From Geothrix limicola (GTDB taxonomy: Bacteria; Acidobacteriota; Holophagae; Holophagales; Holophagaceae): 64,000 bases of DNA. The first letter of the stretch is position 1, and each line of letters starts with the position of its first letter. Shown piece by piece: positions 52,024 to 61,107 of this stretch. The notes beneath the pieces are model-generated. The model was not told the origin of the DNA and ran no database searches. It was given only the letters and a program-made list of their open reading frames with translations. The stretch is taken from NCBI RefSeq assembly GCF_030268085.1, contig NZ_BSDE01000008.1:109709-173708 (forward strand), given 5' to 3'. Made by a program: the position numbers and the translations under genes.

Positions 52024-54003
52024 TCAGGTGCTTTCGGAACGGCGCCCGAGCAGGCGGTCGAAGGTGCGGATGAAGTGCTGGATGGCGACGCGGCGGGACA
52101 GGTAGGTTTCCACGTAGTCGCGCCCCCAGAGCCCGGCCTCCTGGATCCGGTCCGGCGCATTCCGGTAGTCGAGAATGGCCTTGGCCAGGCTTTGCGGATC
52201 ATCCGGCGGCACGATCTCGCCGGAGCGGCTGTCGCGGATCACCCGGGCCAGGTAGCTGTCGGACTCCACGCACCCGATGACCGGACGACCCGCGGCCAGG
52301 TAGTTCCAGGTCTTGCTGGGGACCGCGATCTGGGCCGCGCCGGGCTTCAGCGGAATGACGCCGAGATCGCAGGCGTTGTAGACCGAGGCCACCCGCTCCA
52401 GGGGCTGCAGGGGCAGGAAGCCACAATTCTTCAGGTTCCTTTCGCGGGCCATGGTCTCCAGGGGCTGCTTGGCGTTGCCATCGCCGATGAAGACGAAACG
52501 GATATCGGGATAGTCCTTCAGGCATTCGGCGGCCAGCAACAGATTCTCCAGGTTCTGCACGAATCCGATGTTCCCCGCGTACTGCACGACGAAGGCGCCG
52601 CCCTGCCGGAATTCCGCGAGCACCGGATCACTCTCGGCGCTCCGAGGCGTAATGCTGTCCGTGTCCACCCAGTTCGGAACGGTCGCCACGGCCTTGCCGG
52701 GGACGATCTGCTGGACGTACTCCGAAAAACTTTCGCTGATGGAAATCACCAGGTCGGACACCTTGTAGGTGAGCTCTTCCGCCTTCCGGAAGCCCCGGTA
52801 GATCAGGCCCTTCCCGGGCAGCAGGCCCGCCACCACCGCCGATTCGGGGAAGATGTCCTGCAGGTTGTAGACCAGCTTGGCGCCCTTCATCCAGGCCAGC
52901 AGGGCCGCGGGAAGGCCCGCGAGGGGAGGCGTGGACACCACGAAGATGAGATCAACCTTCCGGACGAACAGACCCCGGAGGAAGAAGAAAGCCGAGAACC
53001 AGAAATATTCGAAGGCCTTGGAAAAGACTCCCAGTTTCCGGAGGAAGGGGTTCCAGGCGCGATGGATGCGGCCCCTCAGAAGCGGGTGGTCCTCGATGGG
53101 CGCGCCACTCCTGCTCGGACCGTTGGTCAGCACCGTCACGTGGTTTCCGCCCTCGGCCAGCCCTTCGGCCAGATCCCGCATGAGGTGCGTGGTGGCCGCG
53201 AGCACAGGTGAGTAGTAGGCCGTCACCATCAGGATGTGGCTGGGCGCGGAACGGGGCTTCAAGGCGATGGCCTGAACGGGCCGTGACACCCGGATGGTGC
53301 CCTCCTGGACCGGGTTCTGCAGATCCAGTCGGAGGTAGATCAGGCGCCGGGTGCTGCGCGAAGGAACTTCGACGAAACCCGCCTGCTCATTTAACAACCG
53401 AGCCCGCGGGTTCTGCCGGCGGACGCCCGTGGAGACCGCCACCAGGCCCCGGCGGCGGCACATCTGGAGCGAGGCCTCCTTCATGGCCTTGCCGATGCCC
53501 TGCCCCTGGAACCGCGGATCGACACCCGTGAAGGCAATCTGACCCACCCGCTCCTGCTCGGCGGCCATCCGTTTCTTAAACGCGATCCGTACGAGCCGCA
53601 CCAGCAGATCGGTGCTGAAGATGGCCCATGGGTGCAGCAGGAAGCCCTTCACCAGTTCGGCCTTGCAGGCCCGCAGCATGGGAATGTTGTAGGGCCGGTC
53701 CGAAAGTGTCGTGAAGCCGATGATCTGGTCGCCGCGCCGCGCGACCAGCACGAAATTCTCCGGGGCGCTCACGAACCAGCGGTAGACCGCGTGGATGAAG
53801 GGTCGCCCAAGCTGGACCAGGATGTGCTCGTGCTTCGAAAAGCAGGTCTCGTGGAGATCCACCAGGGCGTCGACATCCCCCGGCACCGCCGTGGTCACGC
53901 GGAAGTGCTCGTTCTCGAAGAGCACTTCGGGCGGCTCGGCGAGCGGTGTGCATCCCGGCTCCGTGCCTCCAGCCTGATCCAGCGGCTCATCGCTTTCTCG
54001 CAT
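52024..54003 (-). CDS. Fusion of GNAT acetyltransferase and family 4 glycosyltransferase
   Basis: 659 residues. The N-terminal GNAT domain (about 30-225) shows FVLVARRGDQIIGFTTLS, the acetyl-CoA loop VDPRFQGQGIGKAMKEA and the ARLLNEQAGF end. A 35-residue linker joins it to a WbuB-like GT4 (about 255-655: ILMVTAYYSPVLAATTHLM, VYNLQDIFPESAVV, VVQYAGNIGFVQNLENLL, PSKTWNYLAAGRPVIG). ATG 54003 has GGAG close by. The two parts are in one uninterrupted frame. Next to an aminotransferase, the GNAT half may N-acetylate the amino sugar that the GT half transfers. Confidence 0.88.
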   Translation of the reverse strand: MRESDEPLDQAGGTEPGCTPLAEPPEVLFENEHFRVTTAVPGDVDALVDLHETCFSKHEHILVQLGRPFIHAVYRWFVSAPENFVLVARRGDQIIGFTTLSDRPYNIPMLRACKAELVKGFLLHPWAIFSTDLLVRLVRIAFKKRMAAEQERVGQIAFTGVDPRFQGQGIGKAMKEASLQMCRRRGLVAVSTGVRRQNPRARLLNEQAGFVEVPSRSTRRLIYLRLDLQNPVQEGTIRVSRPVQAIALKPRSAPSHILMVTAYYSPVLAATTHLMRDLAEGLAEGGNHVTVLTNGPSRSGAPIEDHPLLRGRIHRAWNPFLRKLGVFSKAFEYFWFSAFFFLRGLFVRKVDLIFVVSTPPLAGLPAALLAWMKGAKLVYNLQDIFPESAVVAGLLPGKGLIYRGFRKAEELTYKVSDLVISISESFSEYVQQIVPGKAVATVPNWVDTDSITPRSAESDPVLAEFRQGGAFVVQYAGNIGFVQNLENLLLAAECLKDYPDIRFVFIGDGNAKQPLETMARERNLKNCGFLPLQPLERVASVYNACDLGVIPLKPGAAQIAVPSKTWNYLAAGRPVIGCVESDSYLARVIRDSRSGEIVPPDDPQSLAKAILDYRNAPDRIQEAGLWGRDYVETYLSRRVAIQHFIRTFDRLLGRRSEST

Positions 54004-54246
54004 ACGCTCCAACTCAGCCTCGATCCGTCATGAACGTGCCGGTCGCCTCTAGGGACGGGGGCCGGCAAACAGGTACTGAACCCGGATTCCCCGTGAAAAG
54101 GCCGTCCTGGCGCGCCCCACGGGAGCGAAACCCCGGTCTCTTCGGGCAGGCTCAGCCCGTTCAGGCCTCATCATGTTCTCGGAATAATCCATGACTCCAG
54201 TATGGCAGCAGGGGCCGGGTCCCGCTCAAGCATCAGGCCATCTTTT

Positions 54247-54277
54247 TGCCCGAGGCATCTTCACCTGCGCTCGGGCA
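54247..54277 (-). terminator. Hairpin right after the PrmC-like gene
   Basis: TGCCCGAG / CTCGGGCA, eight base pairs with a 15-base loop, starting at the base after the stop codon on the minus strand. No T run follows on that strand, so it may stabilise the mRNA end or be a weak terminator. Confidence 0.4.
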
Positions 54278-55126
54278 CTACAGGCGCAGGATGATCGCCC
54301 TGGCATCGCCGTGGCCATCCATCGCGAAGCGGAAATCGGAATAGAGCTGTTTCCGCTCCACCAGCGCCTGGACGATCCGGGCCTGCCCCAAGCCGAACTC
54401 GAACAGGAGGTGTCCGTCTTTCTTCAGGAAGGGCGGCGCCTCCTGCAGCAGCCGCGTGAGAATGGACACCCCGTAGGGGCCGCCATCAAAGGCTTCCCGC
54501 GGCTCGTGCTGGAGCAGTCCCGCGTGGGATTTCTCCAGGGAGGCCGTGGGAATGTAGGGCGGGTTCATCACCACGAGGTCCATGGTGCCTTCCAGCCCCA
54601 GGTTGGCGAGGGGGGCGAAGAGATCGCCCTGACTGACCTCAATCCGGCCCTGCAGGCCCAGGTGGGCGGCGTTGGCCCGGGTGAGTTCGGCGCAGGAGGC
54701 CGTGATGTCCGAAGCCCAGACGCGAAGCCGCGGGATGGCCGCCGCCACCGCGCAGGCGAGGTTTCCGGAGCCGCAGCCCATGTCGATCATCCGCAACTCC
54801 CGCTCCGGATCTTCCTGGGCCAGGGACTGAAGGACCCCGAGGACCTCCTTCCCGAGGATCTCAGTCTCTTCCCGAGGCGCCAGCACATCCTTCCGGGCCA
54901 GCAGGTCGATGCCCAGGAAGTGTTCGCGCCCCGTGATGAGGCCCAGGGGCGCGCCCTCGGCGCGCTTGGCCGCCCATTCCAGGGCGAGGGAGGAGAAGGC
55001 CTCCGGATGCCTCGAGCGGGCGGATTCGATGATCTTCTCGGCCTCGCTCTCGGTCGCGGATCCCGCCTCGTGAGCGATGATCGTCGCCACCTGGACCTTC
55101 AGCTGTTGGAGATCCGTTGGTTCCAT
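54278..55126 (-). CDS. PrmC/HemK-like N5-glutamine methyltransferase family protein
   Basis: 282 residues with SAM motif MIDMGCGSGNLACAV, the NPPY motif (VVMNPPYIPTA), which binds a glutamine or amino group, and EPREAFDGGPYG as in PrmC. An N-terminal helical domain is present (about 1-80). ATG 55126 has GGAGGG; ATG 55138 is an alternative. True PrmC normally sits next to prfA; here the gene lies in a polysaccharide locus, so it may be a paralogue that methylates another target. Confidence 0.75.
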   Translation of the reverse strand: MEPTDLQQLKVQVATIIAHEAGSATESEAEKIIESARSRHPEAFSSLALEWAAKRAEGAPLGLITGREHFLGIDLLARKDVLAPREETEILGKEVLGVLQSLAQEDPERELRMIDMGCGSGNLACAVAAAIPRLRVWASDITASCAELTRANAAHLGLQGRIEVSQGDLFAPLANLGLEGTMDLVVMNPPYIPTASLEKSHAGLLQHEPREAFDGGPYGVSILTRLLQEAPPFLKKDGHLLFEFGLGQARIVQALVERKQLYSDFRFAMDGHGDARAIILRL

Positions 55127-55161
55127 GTAGCCCTCCATCTTCCGTTCAAGCCTGATCGGTT

Positions 55162-56076
55162 TCAGCGCCCCTTCGGACTGACCTGGTCGCCGCGTCCTTC
55201 GATCACATCCACGATGCGCTGCCCGAGCAGCGGCGCGGCCTTCGCGCCGAGAGCCCGGGTCGGGTGCGGGTCGTCGGGCGCCGAGGCGAATTCCGGCTTC
55301 AGATAGAGCCCGCCTTCCGTCTCCAGCCCGTGGAAATCCCACACGAAAATGTTGTCGCCGGGCTCGTCCCACACCTCCTTCACCCAGGTCGTGAACTGCC
55401 GCGCCCGCTCGGCCTCCTCCGGGCTGCTGCAGGCCTGAGTCTGGGCGGCACCCGTCCAGACGATGAATCGGACCTGGGGGAATTCATGCATGCGTTGCTT
55501 GAGGGCCTCGTACTGCAGCTTGTAGTTGGCGAGGGTCTTCTTCGGCGAGGACACGTCAGCGGCGCCATCGTCGGCCTTGACTAGGCTGACGGGGAAGCAG
55601 TGCTTGAAGACGATCACGTCATAGGTCCGCGCGAGGTCGTCGAGGTTCAGCTCGGAGCGATCCCGGTTCTCGCCCCTGTGCTTCACCCAAAGGTTCCAGT
55701 AGTCGTAGGGATAGTTGTCCCAGGGGTAGCGGCCGCCGACCACCTTGTTGAAGATCCGTTCGGGCAGCAGCCGCCGCAGGGTCGTGCGTCCTCCCAGGGC
55801 GCTCGAATAGTTCATCTCGGTGATCTCGTACTGCGTGCCGTGGGCGGCGTTCCAGCCCTGGATGAACTGGGGGAGTCCCCCATTCCAAATGACCTCGCCC
55901 GTGCTGTGATGCAGGAAGACGATCTTCGCGTGTCCGGCGGAACCAGTCATGGCGTGCTCCTTGGCATGGGAATCGGCACTCCTGGAACAGGCGAGGAAAG
56001 CCATCAGCCCGAAGCCCACGAGGACGGCCAGCAAGCCGCGGATCACGGAAGGCTGGGGTTCGGAACTCGAAGCCAT
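55162..56076 (-). CDS. SGNH-hydrolase-like lipoprotein
   Basis: 304 residues with a lipoprotein-type signal (FLACS; Cys near residue 30). The first strand reads KIVFLHHSTGEVIW, where the Ser could be the SGNH nucleophile, and near the end DDPHPTRALGAKAA gives the Asp-x-x-His pair of that fold. It is probably an envelope esterase or acyltransferase acting on polymer acyl groups. GGAGG precedes the ATG. Assignment is by motif only. Confidence 0.6.
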   Translation of the reverse strand: MASSSEPQPSVIRGLLAVLVGFGLMAFLACSRSADSHAKEHAMTGSAGHAKIVFLHHSTGEVIWNGGLPQFIQGWNAAHGTQYEITEMNYSSALGGRTTLRRLLPERIFNKVVGGRYPWDNYPYDYWNLWVKHRGENRDRSELNLDDLARTYDVIVFKHCFPVSLVKADDGAADVSSPKKTLANYKLQYEALKQRMHEFPQVRFIVWTGAAQTQACSSPEEAERARQFTTWVKEVWDEPGDNIFVWDFHGLETEGGLYLKPEFASAPDDPHPTRALGAKAAPLLGQRIVDVIEGRGDQVSPKGR

Positions 56077-56106
56077 GGCGGCACCTCCACCGGATCCAGA
56101 AGGCGC

Positions 56107-57105
56107 CTAGACCCCGACGGGCGCCGGGCTGCCGAGGCCGACCATGTCGAGGGGCGGCGTCCGCAGGTAGTGGGTGCTGCGGGTCTTCCGCGTGAAATCG
56201 TCGAAGGCGTTCTGCACCTGGGCCGGCGTCAGATCCAGTGCCGCGGCGGCTTCATCGGGGGAGATGTGATTCTCCTGGGCGTACCAGAGCAGGTCCATCA
56301 TGTCGAAGGGAAGGCGGAAGAAGAACTCCTCCTGGGTGGCGGGGGCGCTGTAGGTGTCGGAGGTGGGGGTGCGCTGCTGGATGATCTCGGGCACGCCCAG
56401 GTGGCGCGCCAGCTGGTAGACCTGGGTCTTGTAGAGGTGGACGATGGGCTTCAGATCCACGCCGCCGTCCCCGTGCTTCACGAAGAAGCCCTGGTCGTGC
56501 TCGTTCTTGTTGGGGGTTCCGACCACGGCGTAGTTCCGGAGTTCGGCGTGGTAGTAGAGCATGGCCGTGCGCGTGCGCTGCTTGAAGTTGGAGGCGGCGA
56601 CGATCTGGGCGAACTCCTGGGGCGGAAGGCGCGCGGTCTTCTCCTGCCCGTCGGGTGTGAGGATGGTCAGCGAATAGATGTTGAGCGTGCCCTGCTCGAG
56701 CAGGCCCGGCGGAAGCACGATCTTCGCCTTGTAGCCCCGCTTGGGGTCGTATTCCGGGAAGATCCGCGCGATGGCCTCGTCCCGGCGCTCGTAGCAGGCA
56801 TAGCCGTCCAGCGCGGGCGTGATGATCTCGAGCACCGGCTTGACGCCGTAGTGGGCGGCCAGGTCGCGGGCCAGTTGCTCGGAGGCCGGATCCGAATCCT
56901 TCTCCGGCAGCAGGAGGGGCACCACGCGCTCGGGGCCGAAGGCCTTGACGCAGAGCGCCAGGCAGACGGAGGAGTCGATGCCCCCGCTGATGCCGAGTAC
57001 GGCACCGCTGCGGTGCAGGCCCCGCATGTTCTCCCGCAGCCAACTGACGATGCGGTCGGTCTCCGCGGCCGCGTCGATATCAAGGACTCGCCGGTTCATG
57101 GGCAT
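56107..57105 (-). CDS. nadE: NadE-family ATP-dependent amide synthetase (NAD synthase-like)
   Basis: 332 residues with the pyrophosphatase loop LGISGGIDSSV (SGGIDSS at 40-46) and the NadE segment GTPNKNEHDQGFFVKHGDGG, then DLKPIVHLYKTQVYQLA. There is no N-terminal glutaminase domain, so ammonia must come from elsewhere. The C-terminal stretch TSDTYSAPATQEEFFFRLP departs from ordinary NadE (usually ...SADL...TDE...). Located directly after an AsnB-type gene (10-base overlap), it may be a specialised amidating enzyme rather than housekeeping NAD synthase. ATG 57105 has AGAGGA eight bases ahead. Confidence 0.78.
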   Translation of the reverse strand: MPMNRRVLDIDAAAETDRIVSWLRENMRGLHRSGAVLGISGGIDSSVCLALCVKAFGPERVVPLLLPEKDSDPASEQLARDLAAHYGVKPVLEIITPALDGYACYERRDEAIARIFPEYDPKRGYKAKIVLPPGLLEQGTLNIYSLTILTPDGQEKTARLPPQEFAQIVAASNFKQRTRTAMLYYHAELRNYAVVGTPNKNEHDQGFFVKHGDGGVDLKPIVHLYKTQVYQLARHLGVPEIIQQRTPTSDTYSAPATQEEFFFRLPFDMMDLLWYAQENHISPDEAAAALDLTPAQVQNAFDDFTRKTRSTHYLRTPPLDMVGLGSPAPVGV

Positions 57106-59102
57106 GGCTGTTCCTCTGTGGAAGCCCCTTGGCGGAGGACGGTTTTCACGTCATCGGATTCGTCGAGAGGGGGGGAAGGTCGGAAGCCTGATACGAACTG
57201 CCGCTCCACCAGCTGGGTGGAGATGATGCCGGCCAGGGCCATGTCTTCGGTCTCACTTAGCCCCTGGCCCAGCTTGAGCTTGGCCACCAGGTGATCCACG
57301 GCCACGGGGTTGAAGCATCCCGAGGCCCGGACGGCGCCCGGCGACAGCAGCTCTTCCAGATAGTCCGGGGGCGTGTCGTTGAAGAAGGCCCGGTGGATCG
57401 GCGCGCGGAAGGGCTGCTTGGGTCGGTCGGTGATGGCCGGCGGCAGCCATTCACGGCTGATCTCCTTGAGCAGGAACTTCTCGGTGAGGCCGCGCAGCTT
57501 CAGCGTTGGCGGAAGCCGGTTGCAGAACTCGACCATGCGGTAGTCGAGGAAGGGGAAGCGCCCCTCCACGGAATGCCCCATGGCCATCCGGTCGCTCTGC
57601 GAAGACAGCAGGTACTGGGACAGGAAGACGGAGATCTCGAGGTACTGGGCGCGATGCAGGGGATCCCACTGCCCGAAGCCGCTGGGATAGGCCAGCCCGT
57701 GGCCTTCGGCAGCCATGGCGACGCCGATGCGCTCGGCCAGGTCCTCACTGAAGAAGCGCTTGGTGCGCGCGGTCGTGCGCCAGCGGATGCTGTGGGAGTA
57801 GTCGGGCGATCCGGTTTCTTCGAGGCCCATGCCGAAGAAGGCCGAGGCGTAGCTGCCCCCGCCCCGGGCCAGTCCGGAGATCCAGGGGTAGATGCGGTTG
57901 AAGAGGCCAGGCCTGAAGGTCGAATCGGGCCGGGCCGCCCAGAAGCGGCGGATCTTGGCCTCCTTGAAGAGGTCATAGCCCGCCAGGAATTCGTCGGCGC
58001 CTTCTCCCGTGAGCACCACCTTGAACTGCTTGTCCCGCACCAGCTTCGACAGCAGGAACATGGGCGCCGGAGAAGTCCGCAGGATGGGGATCTCCGCGTG
58101 CCAGACCACTTCTGGGAACACCCGGCCGATGTCGGCGTGGCTGGCGTGCACCACGTGATGCTGCGTGCCGAGGTGGCGCGCCATCTGGGTCTGATACTCG
58201 CTTTCGTCGAAGCCCGGATCGCCGAAGGAGATCGAGAAGGTTTCGAGGGGACTGGCCGTGTGGTGGCGGATGATCGCAGCGATGGTGGAGGAATCCAGCC
58301 CCCCGCTCAGGTAGGCGCCCACCGGCACGTCCGCGCGCAGTCGCACCTGGGTGGCATCGATGAGCAGGTCCCGCAGTTCGTCGGCGTACTCGCCCTTCGT
58401 CCGCAGGGGAAGGCTGCCCTCCTCCGGAAAACGCAGCTCCCAGTAGGGCTCGATGCGAATCCGCCCATCCTCGAGGCGCATGAAGTGGCCCGGGGGCAGC
58501 TCATGGATCCCCTCGAAGCAGGACCTCGGTGACAGGGGGCTCCAGTAGGTGAAGATCTGATCCATGGCCAGGGGATCCAGCTCCGCCTGAATGCCGGGAT
58601 AGGCCAGGAGGGCCTTGATCTCCGAGCCGAAGATGAGGGTGTCCCCGGTCCGCGTGTAGAACAGGGGCCTCACGCCCAGGCGGTCCCGGCCGAGGAAGAG
58701 GCTGCGGCGGCGGGTGTCCCAGATGGCGATGGCGAACTGGCCGTTGAACTTCGACAGGCAGGCCGGGCCGTACTCTTCGTAGGCGAGCAGGACGGTTTCC
58801 GTATCGCTGGTGGTGCTGAAGCGGTGACCGCGGGCTTCCAGCTCCTGACGCAGCTCCACGTGGTTGAAAACCTCCCCGTTGAAGACGATCCAGAGGCTGC
58901 CGTCCTCGTTGGAGATCGGCTGCTGGCCCGTCTTCAGATCGATGATGCTGAGGCGGGCGTTGCCGAGGGCGGCCCAGTCGTCCAAGTAGATCCCGAACTG
59001 GTCAGGGCCCCGGTGCCGGATCATCCCCAGCATGGCGCGCAGCGTCGAGGCCTCCGTAGGCCGCGCCCGGCTGATCCCGCAGACTCCGACGATGCCGCAC
59101 AT
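57096..59102 (-). CDS. asnB: Glutamine-dependent amidotransferase, asparagine synthase (AsnB) family
   Basis: 668 residues starting MCGIVGVCG; the Cys after the initiator Met is the glutaminase nucleophile, which fixes the start at 59102 (AGGAG seven bases ahead). The glutaminase domain (1-210) has RHRGPDQFG and FNGEVFNH. The synthetase domain has VGAYLSGGLDSSTIAA and TGEGADEFLAGYD. Such proteins in polysaccharide loci often amidate uronic acids or other carboxylates rather than make asparagine. It lies between the acyl ligase (8-base gap) and the NadE-like gene. Confidence 0.92.
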   Translation of the reverse strand: MCGIVGVCGISRARPTEASTLRAMLGMIRHRGPDQFGIYLDDWAALGNARLSIIDLKTGQQPISNEDGSLWIVFNGEVFNHVELRQELEARGHRFSTTSDTETVLLAYEEYGPACLSKFNGQFAIAIWDTRRRSLFLGRDRLGVRPLFYTRTGDTLIFGSEIKALLAYPGIQAELDPLAMDQIFTYWSPLSPRSCFEGIHELPPGHFMRLEDGRIRIEPYWELRFPEEGSLPLRTKGEYADELRDLLIDATQVRLRADVPVGAYLSGGLDSSTIAAIIRHHTASPLETFSISFGDPGFDESEYQTQMARHLGTQHHVVHASHADIGRVFPEVVWHAEIPILRTSPAPMFLLSKLVRDKQFKVVLTGEGADEFLAGYDLFKEAKIRRFWAARPDSTFRPGLFNRIYPWISGLARGGGSYASAFFGMGLEETGSPDYSHSIRWRTTARTKRFFSEDLAERIGVAMAAEGHGLAYPSGFGQWDPLHRAQYLEISVFLSQYLLSSQSDRMAMGHSVEGRFPFLDYRMVEFCNRLPPTLKLRGLTEKFLLKEISREWLPPAITDRPKQPFRAPIHRAFFNDTPPDYLEELLSPGAVRASGCFNPVAVDHLVAKLKLGQGLSETEDMALAGIISTQLVERQFVSGFRPSPPLDESDDVKTVLRQGASTEEQPCP

Positions 59103-59110
59103 CCGGGCTC

Positions 59111-60637
59111 CTAGCGCAGCCCGAGCTTGCTGATCTTCCCGGAGGAAGTCAGCGGCAGCTCGGTCCTGAATTCGACGAATTTCGGAACCATGAAATCCTC
59201 CAGGTGGGCCCGGCAGTGGGCGATCACCTGAGCTTCGGTCAGCGTCGCGCCATTGGGCACGATGAAGGCCTTCACCACCTCGCCCGCCGTTGCGTCGGGC
59301 ACGCCCACCACCACCGCCGTAATCCCGGGGAGCATGTGGAGAACGTTCTCCACCTCCTTGGGCGCCACCTTTTCGCCGCGGCACTTGATGATGTCGTCCT
59401 TGCGGCTGATGAAGTAGAAATAGCCTTCCTCATCCATGCGGAACAGGTCGCCCGAATAACAGAGGCGCTCGCCGGGAAGCGGCCCGGGCCGGAACCGCTG
59501 GGCCGTGGCCTCGGGGGATTCCCAGTAGCCGCGCATCACGTGCCGGCCCCGCACCACGAGCTCTCCGGTCTCACCCGGCCCCAGGCGCCGGCCCGACTCA
59601 TCTTCGATCCAGGCCTCGGTGCCGGGGATGGGGATGCCCACGGATCCGGCCCGCTGGGCCAGTTGGTCCGGCGGCAGGTAGAGGGTGCGCTTGGTTTCCG
59701 TGAGACCGTACATCGAATAGAGCGTGGCCCCCGGGAAGGCCGCCTGGATGTCGAGGATCCGGGAGGGCGAGAGGGCCGCCGCCGTGTTCGTGAGGTAGCG
59801 CAGGCTGCTGAGGTCGTACTGGCTGAGATCCTTCTGCAACAACATGGCGAACACCGTGGGCACGCCCGGGAAGCCCGTGGGGCGCTCCTCCTGGATGCGC
59901 TGGAGGATCAGGTTCGGATACATGAAGGTGCGCTCGAGCACCAGCGTTCCGCCGATCTTGAAGGTCATCAGCAGCTGGTAGAGGCCATAGTCGAAGGACA
60001 GGGGCAGCACGCTGAGCACGATGTCCCCTTCCCGGCTTCCCAGGTAGCTCAGAATGGAGGAACTCGCGAAATCCACGTTGCTGTGGTCGCACATCACACC
60101 CTTGGGTTCGCCCGTGCTGCCCGAGGTGTAGATGAGGCAGGCCAGGTCCAGGTCGATGTGGGTGACCGGAAGTTCCGTCGCCGGGCACTCCGCCTGGATG
60201 GCATCGAAGGCGCGGATCCGCGCGTCGCCTGAGCCGGCCGATTCCGCCTTGGGCCCGCACACCACCGCGAGGGCGAGCGAAGGCACCGTGTCCCACGCAT
60301 TCATGGCTTCGAGGTTGCGGGCCTCGATCAACAGTGCCTTGGCGCGGCAGTTGTTCAGGATGTAGGCCAGCTTGTCGGTCTTGGTGGACGCGTTGACGGG
60401 CACGAACACGCCGCCGGTCTTCAGCACCGCGAAGATACCCACCACGGCCTCGACCGTGTTGTGCAGATGCAGGGCCACCCGGTCGCCGCGCACCACGCCA
60501 CCCTCGGCCAGGGCCCGCGCCAGACGGTTCGCCATGGCGTCCAGTTCCCCATAGGTCAGGCGCCGCTCGCCGCACACGAGGGCGACCTTGTCCGGAAGGC
60601 GGCGGGCCGAGCGCGTCAGGAATTCGTGGACCAGCAT
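59111..60637 (-). CDS. AMP-forming acyl-CoA/acyl-ACP ligase
   Basis: 508 residues of the ANL superfamily: P-loop LIYTSGSTGEPKGVM, YSMYGLTETKRT, YSGDLFRMDEEGYFYFISRKDDIIK and the catalytic Lys near the end (LTSSGKISK). It activates a carboxylic acid as acyl-AMP. The gene is 10 bases after an acyl carrier protein gene, so loading onto that carrier is likely. Similar ligases are named in exosortase/PEP-CTERM polysaccharide loci; no exosortase is seen here. Confidence 0.93.
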   Translation of the reverse strand: MLVHEFLTRSARRLPDKVALVCGERRLTYGELDAMANRLARALAEGGVVRGDRVALHLHNTVEAVVGIFAVLKTGGVFVPVNASTKTDKLAYILNNCRAKALLIEARNLEAMNAWDTVPSLALAVVCGPKAESAGSGDARIRAFDAIQAECPATELPVTHIDLDLACLIYTSGSTGEPKGVMCDHSNVDFASSSILSYLGSREGDIVLSVLPLSFDYGLYQLLMTFKIGGTLVLERTFMYPNLILQRIQEERPTGFPGVPTVFAMLLQKDLSQYDLSSLRYLTNTAAALSPSRILDIQAAFPGATLYSMYGLTETKRTLYLPPDQLAQRAGSVGIPIPGTEAWIEDESGRRLGPGETGELVVRGRHVMRGYWESPEATAQRFRPGPLPGERLCYSGDLFRMDEEGYFYFISRKDDIIKCRGEKVAPKEVENVLHMLPGITAVVVGVPDATAGEVVKAFIVPNGATLTEAQVIAHCRAHLEDFMVPKFVEFRTELPLTSSGKISKLGLR

Positions 60638-60647
60638 CGAGGAACCA

Positions 60648-60917
60648 TCAGGAGCCGTTGGTGAGCTTGTTCGTGATGAAGGCGCTCAGCCGGCTCACGG
60701 AATCGAAGTTCGTCGGAAGCAGGTCGCTGTCGGCGACCGAAATGCCGAAGGTCTTTTCCACAAAGGACACGAGCTCGATGATGCCCAGGGAATCGATGAT
60801 GCCTTCTTCCAGGAAGGAGGCGTCGTCGCTGTAGTTGAACCCCGTCTCACTGAAGAGGAAATTCCGCGCGATGAACTCGCGGATGGCCGGAGTAATGGAG
60901 ATGGTGTCGAGGTTCAT
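60648..60917 (-). CDS. Acyl carrier protein
   Basis: 89 residues, acidic, one phosphopantetheine-binding domain with Ser43 in EGIIDSLGIIELV. It carries an acyl or aminoacyl group as a thioester. It is the first gene of the ligase-AsnB-NadE-like run on the minus strand. The 190 bases upstream are AT-rich for this genome (TATATG region near 60990) and probably hold the promoter. Confidence 0.92.
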   Translation of the reverse strand: MNLDTISITPAIREFIARNFLFSETGFNYSDDASFLEEGIIDSLGIIELVSFVEKTFGISVADSDLLPTNFDSVSRLSAFITNKLTNGS

Positions 60918-61107
60918 GCGCGATCACCCTTTGTGGTTGGGTTCTGGGTGGGGCGGGGCAGCCGCCTTCGTATGAGATTCAGATCAGCATATACAGTCTA
61001 GCCCGCATTCAATAGCGTGCTCTTGCGAAATTTCGACCCCTGGATGAATGCTTCATTGGATTTGCACCTGCCCCATGCCCCGTGCACCGGAAGCCCAGGA
61101 GCCTCGG

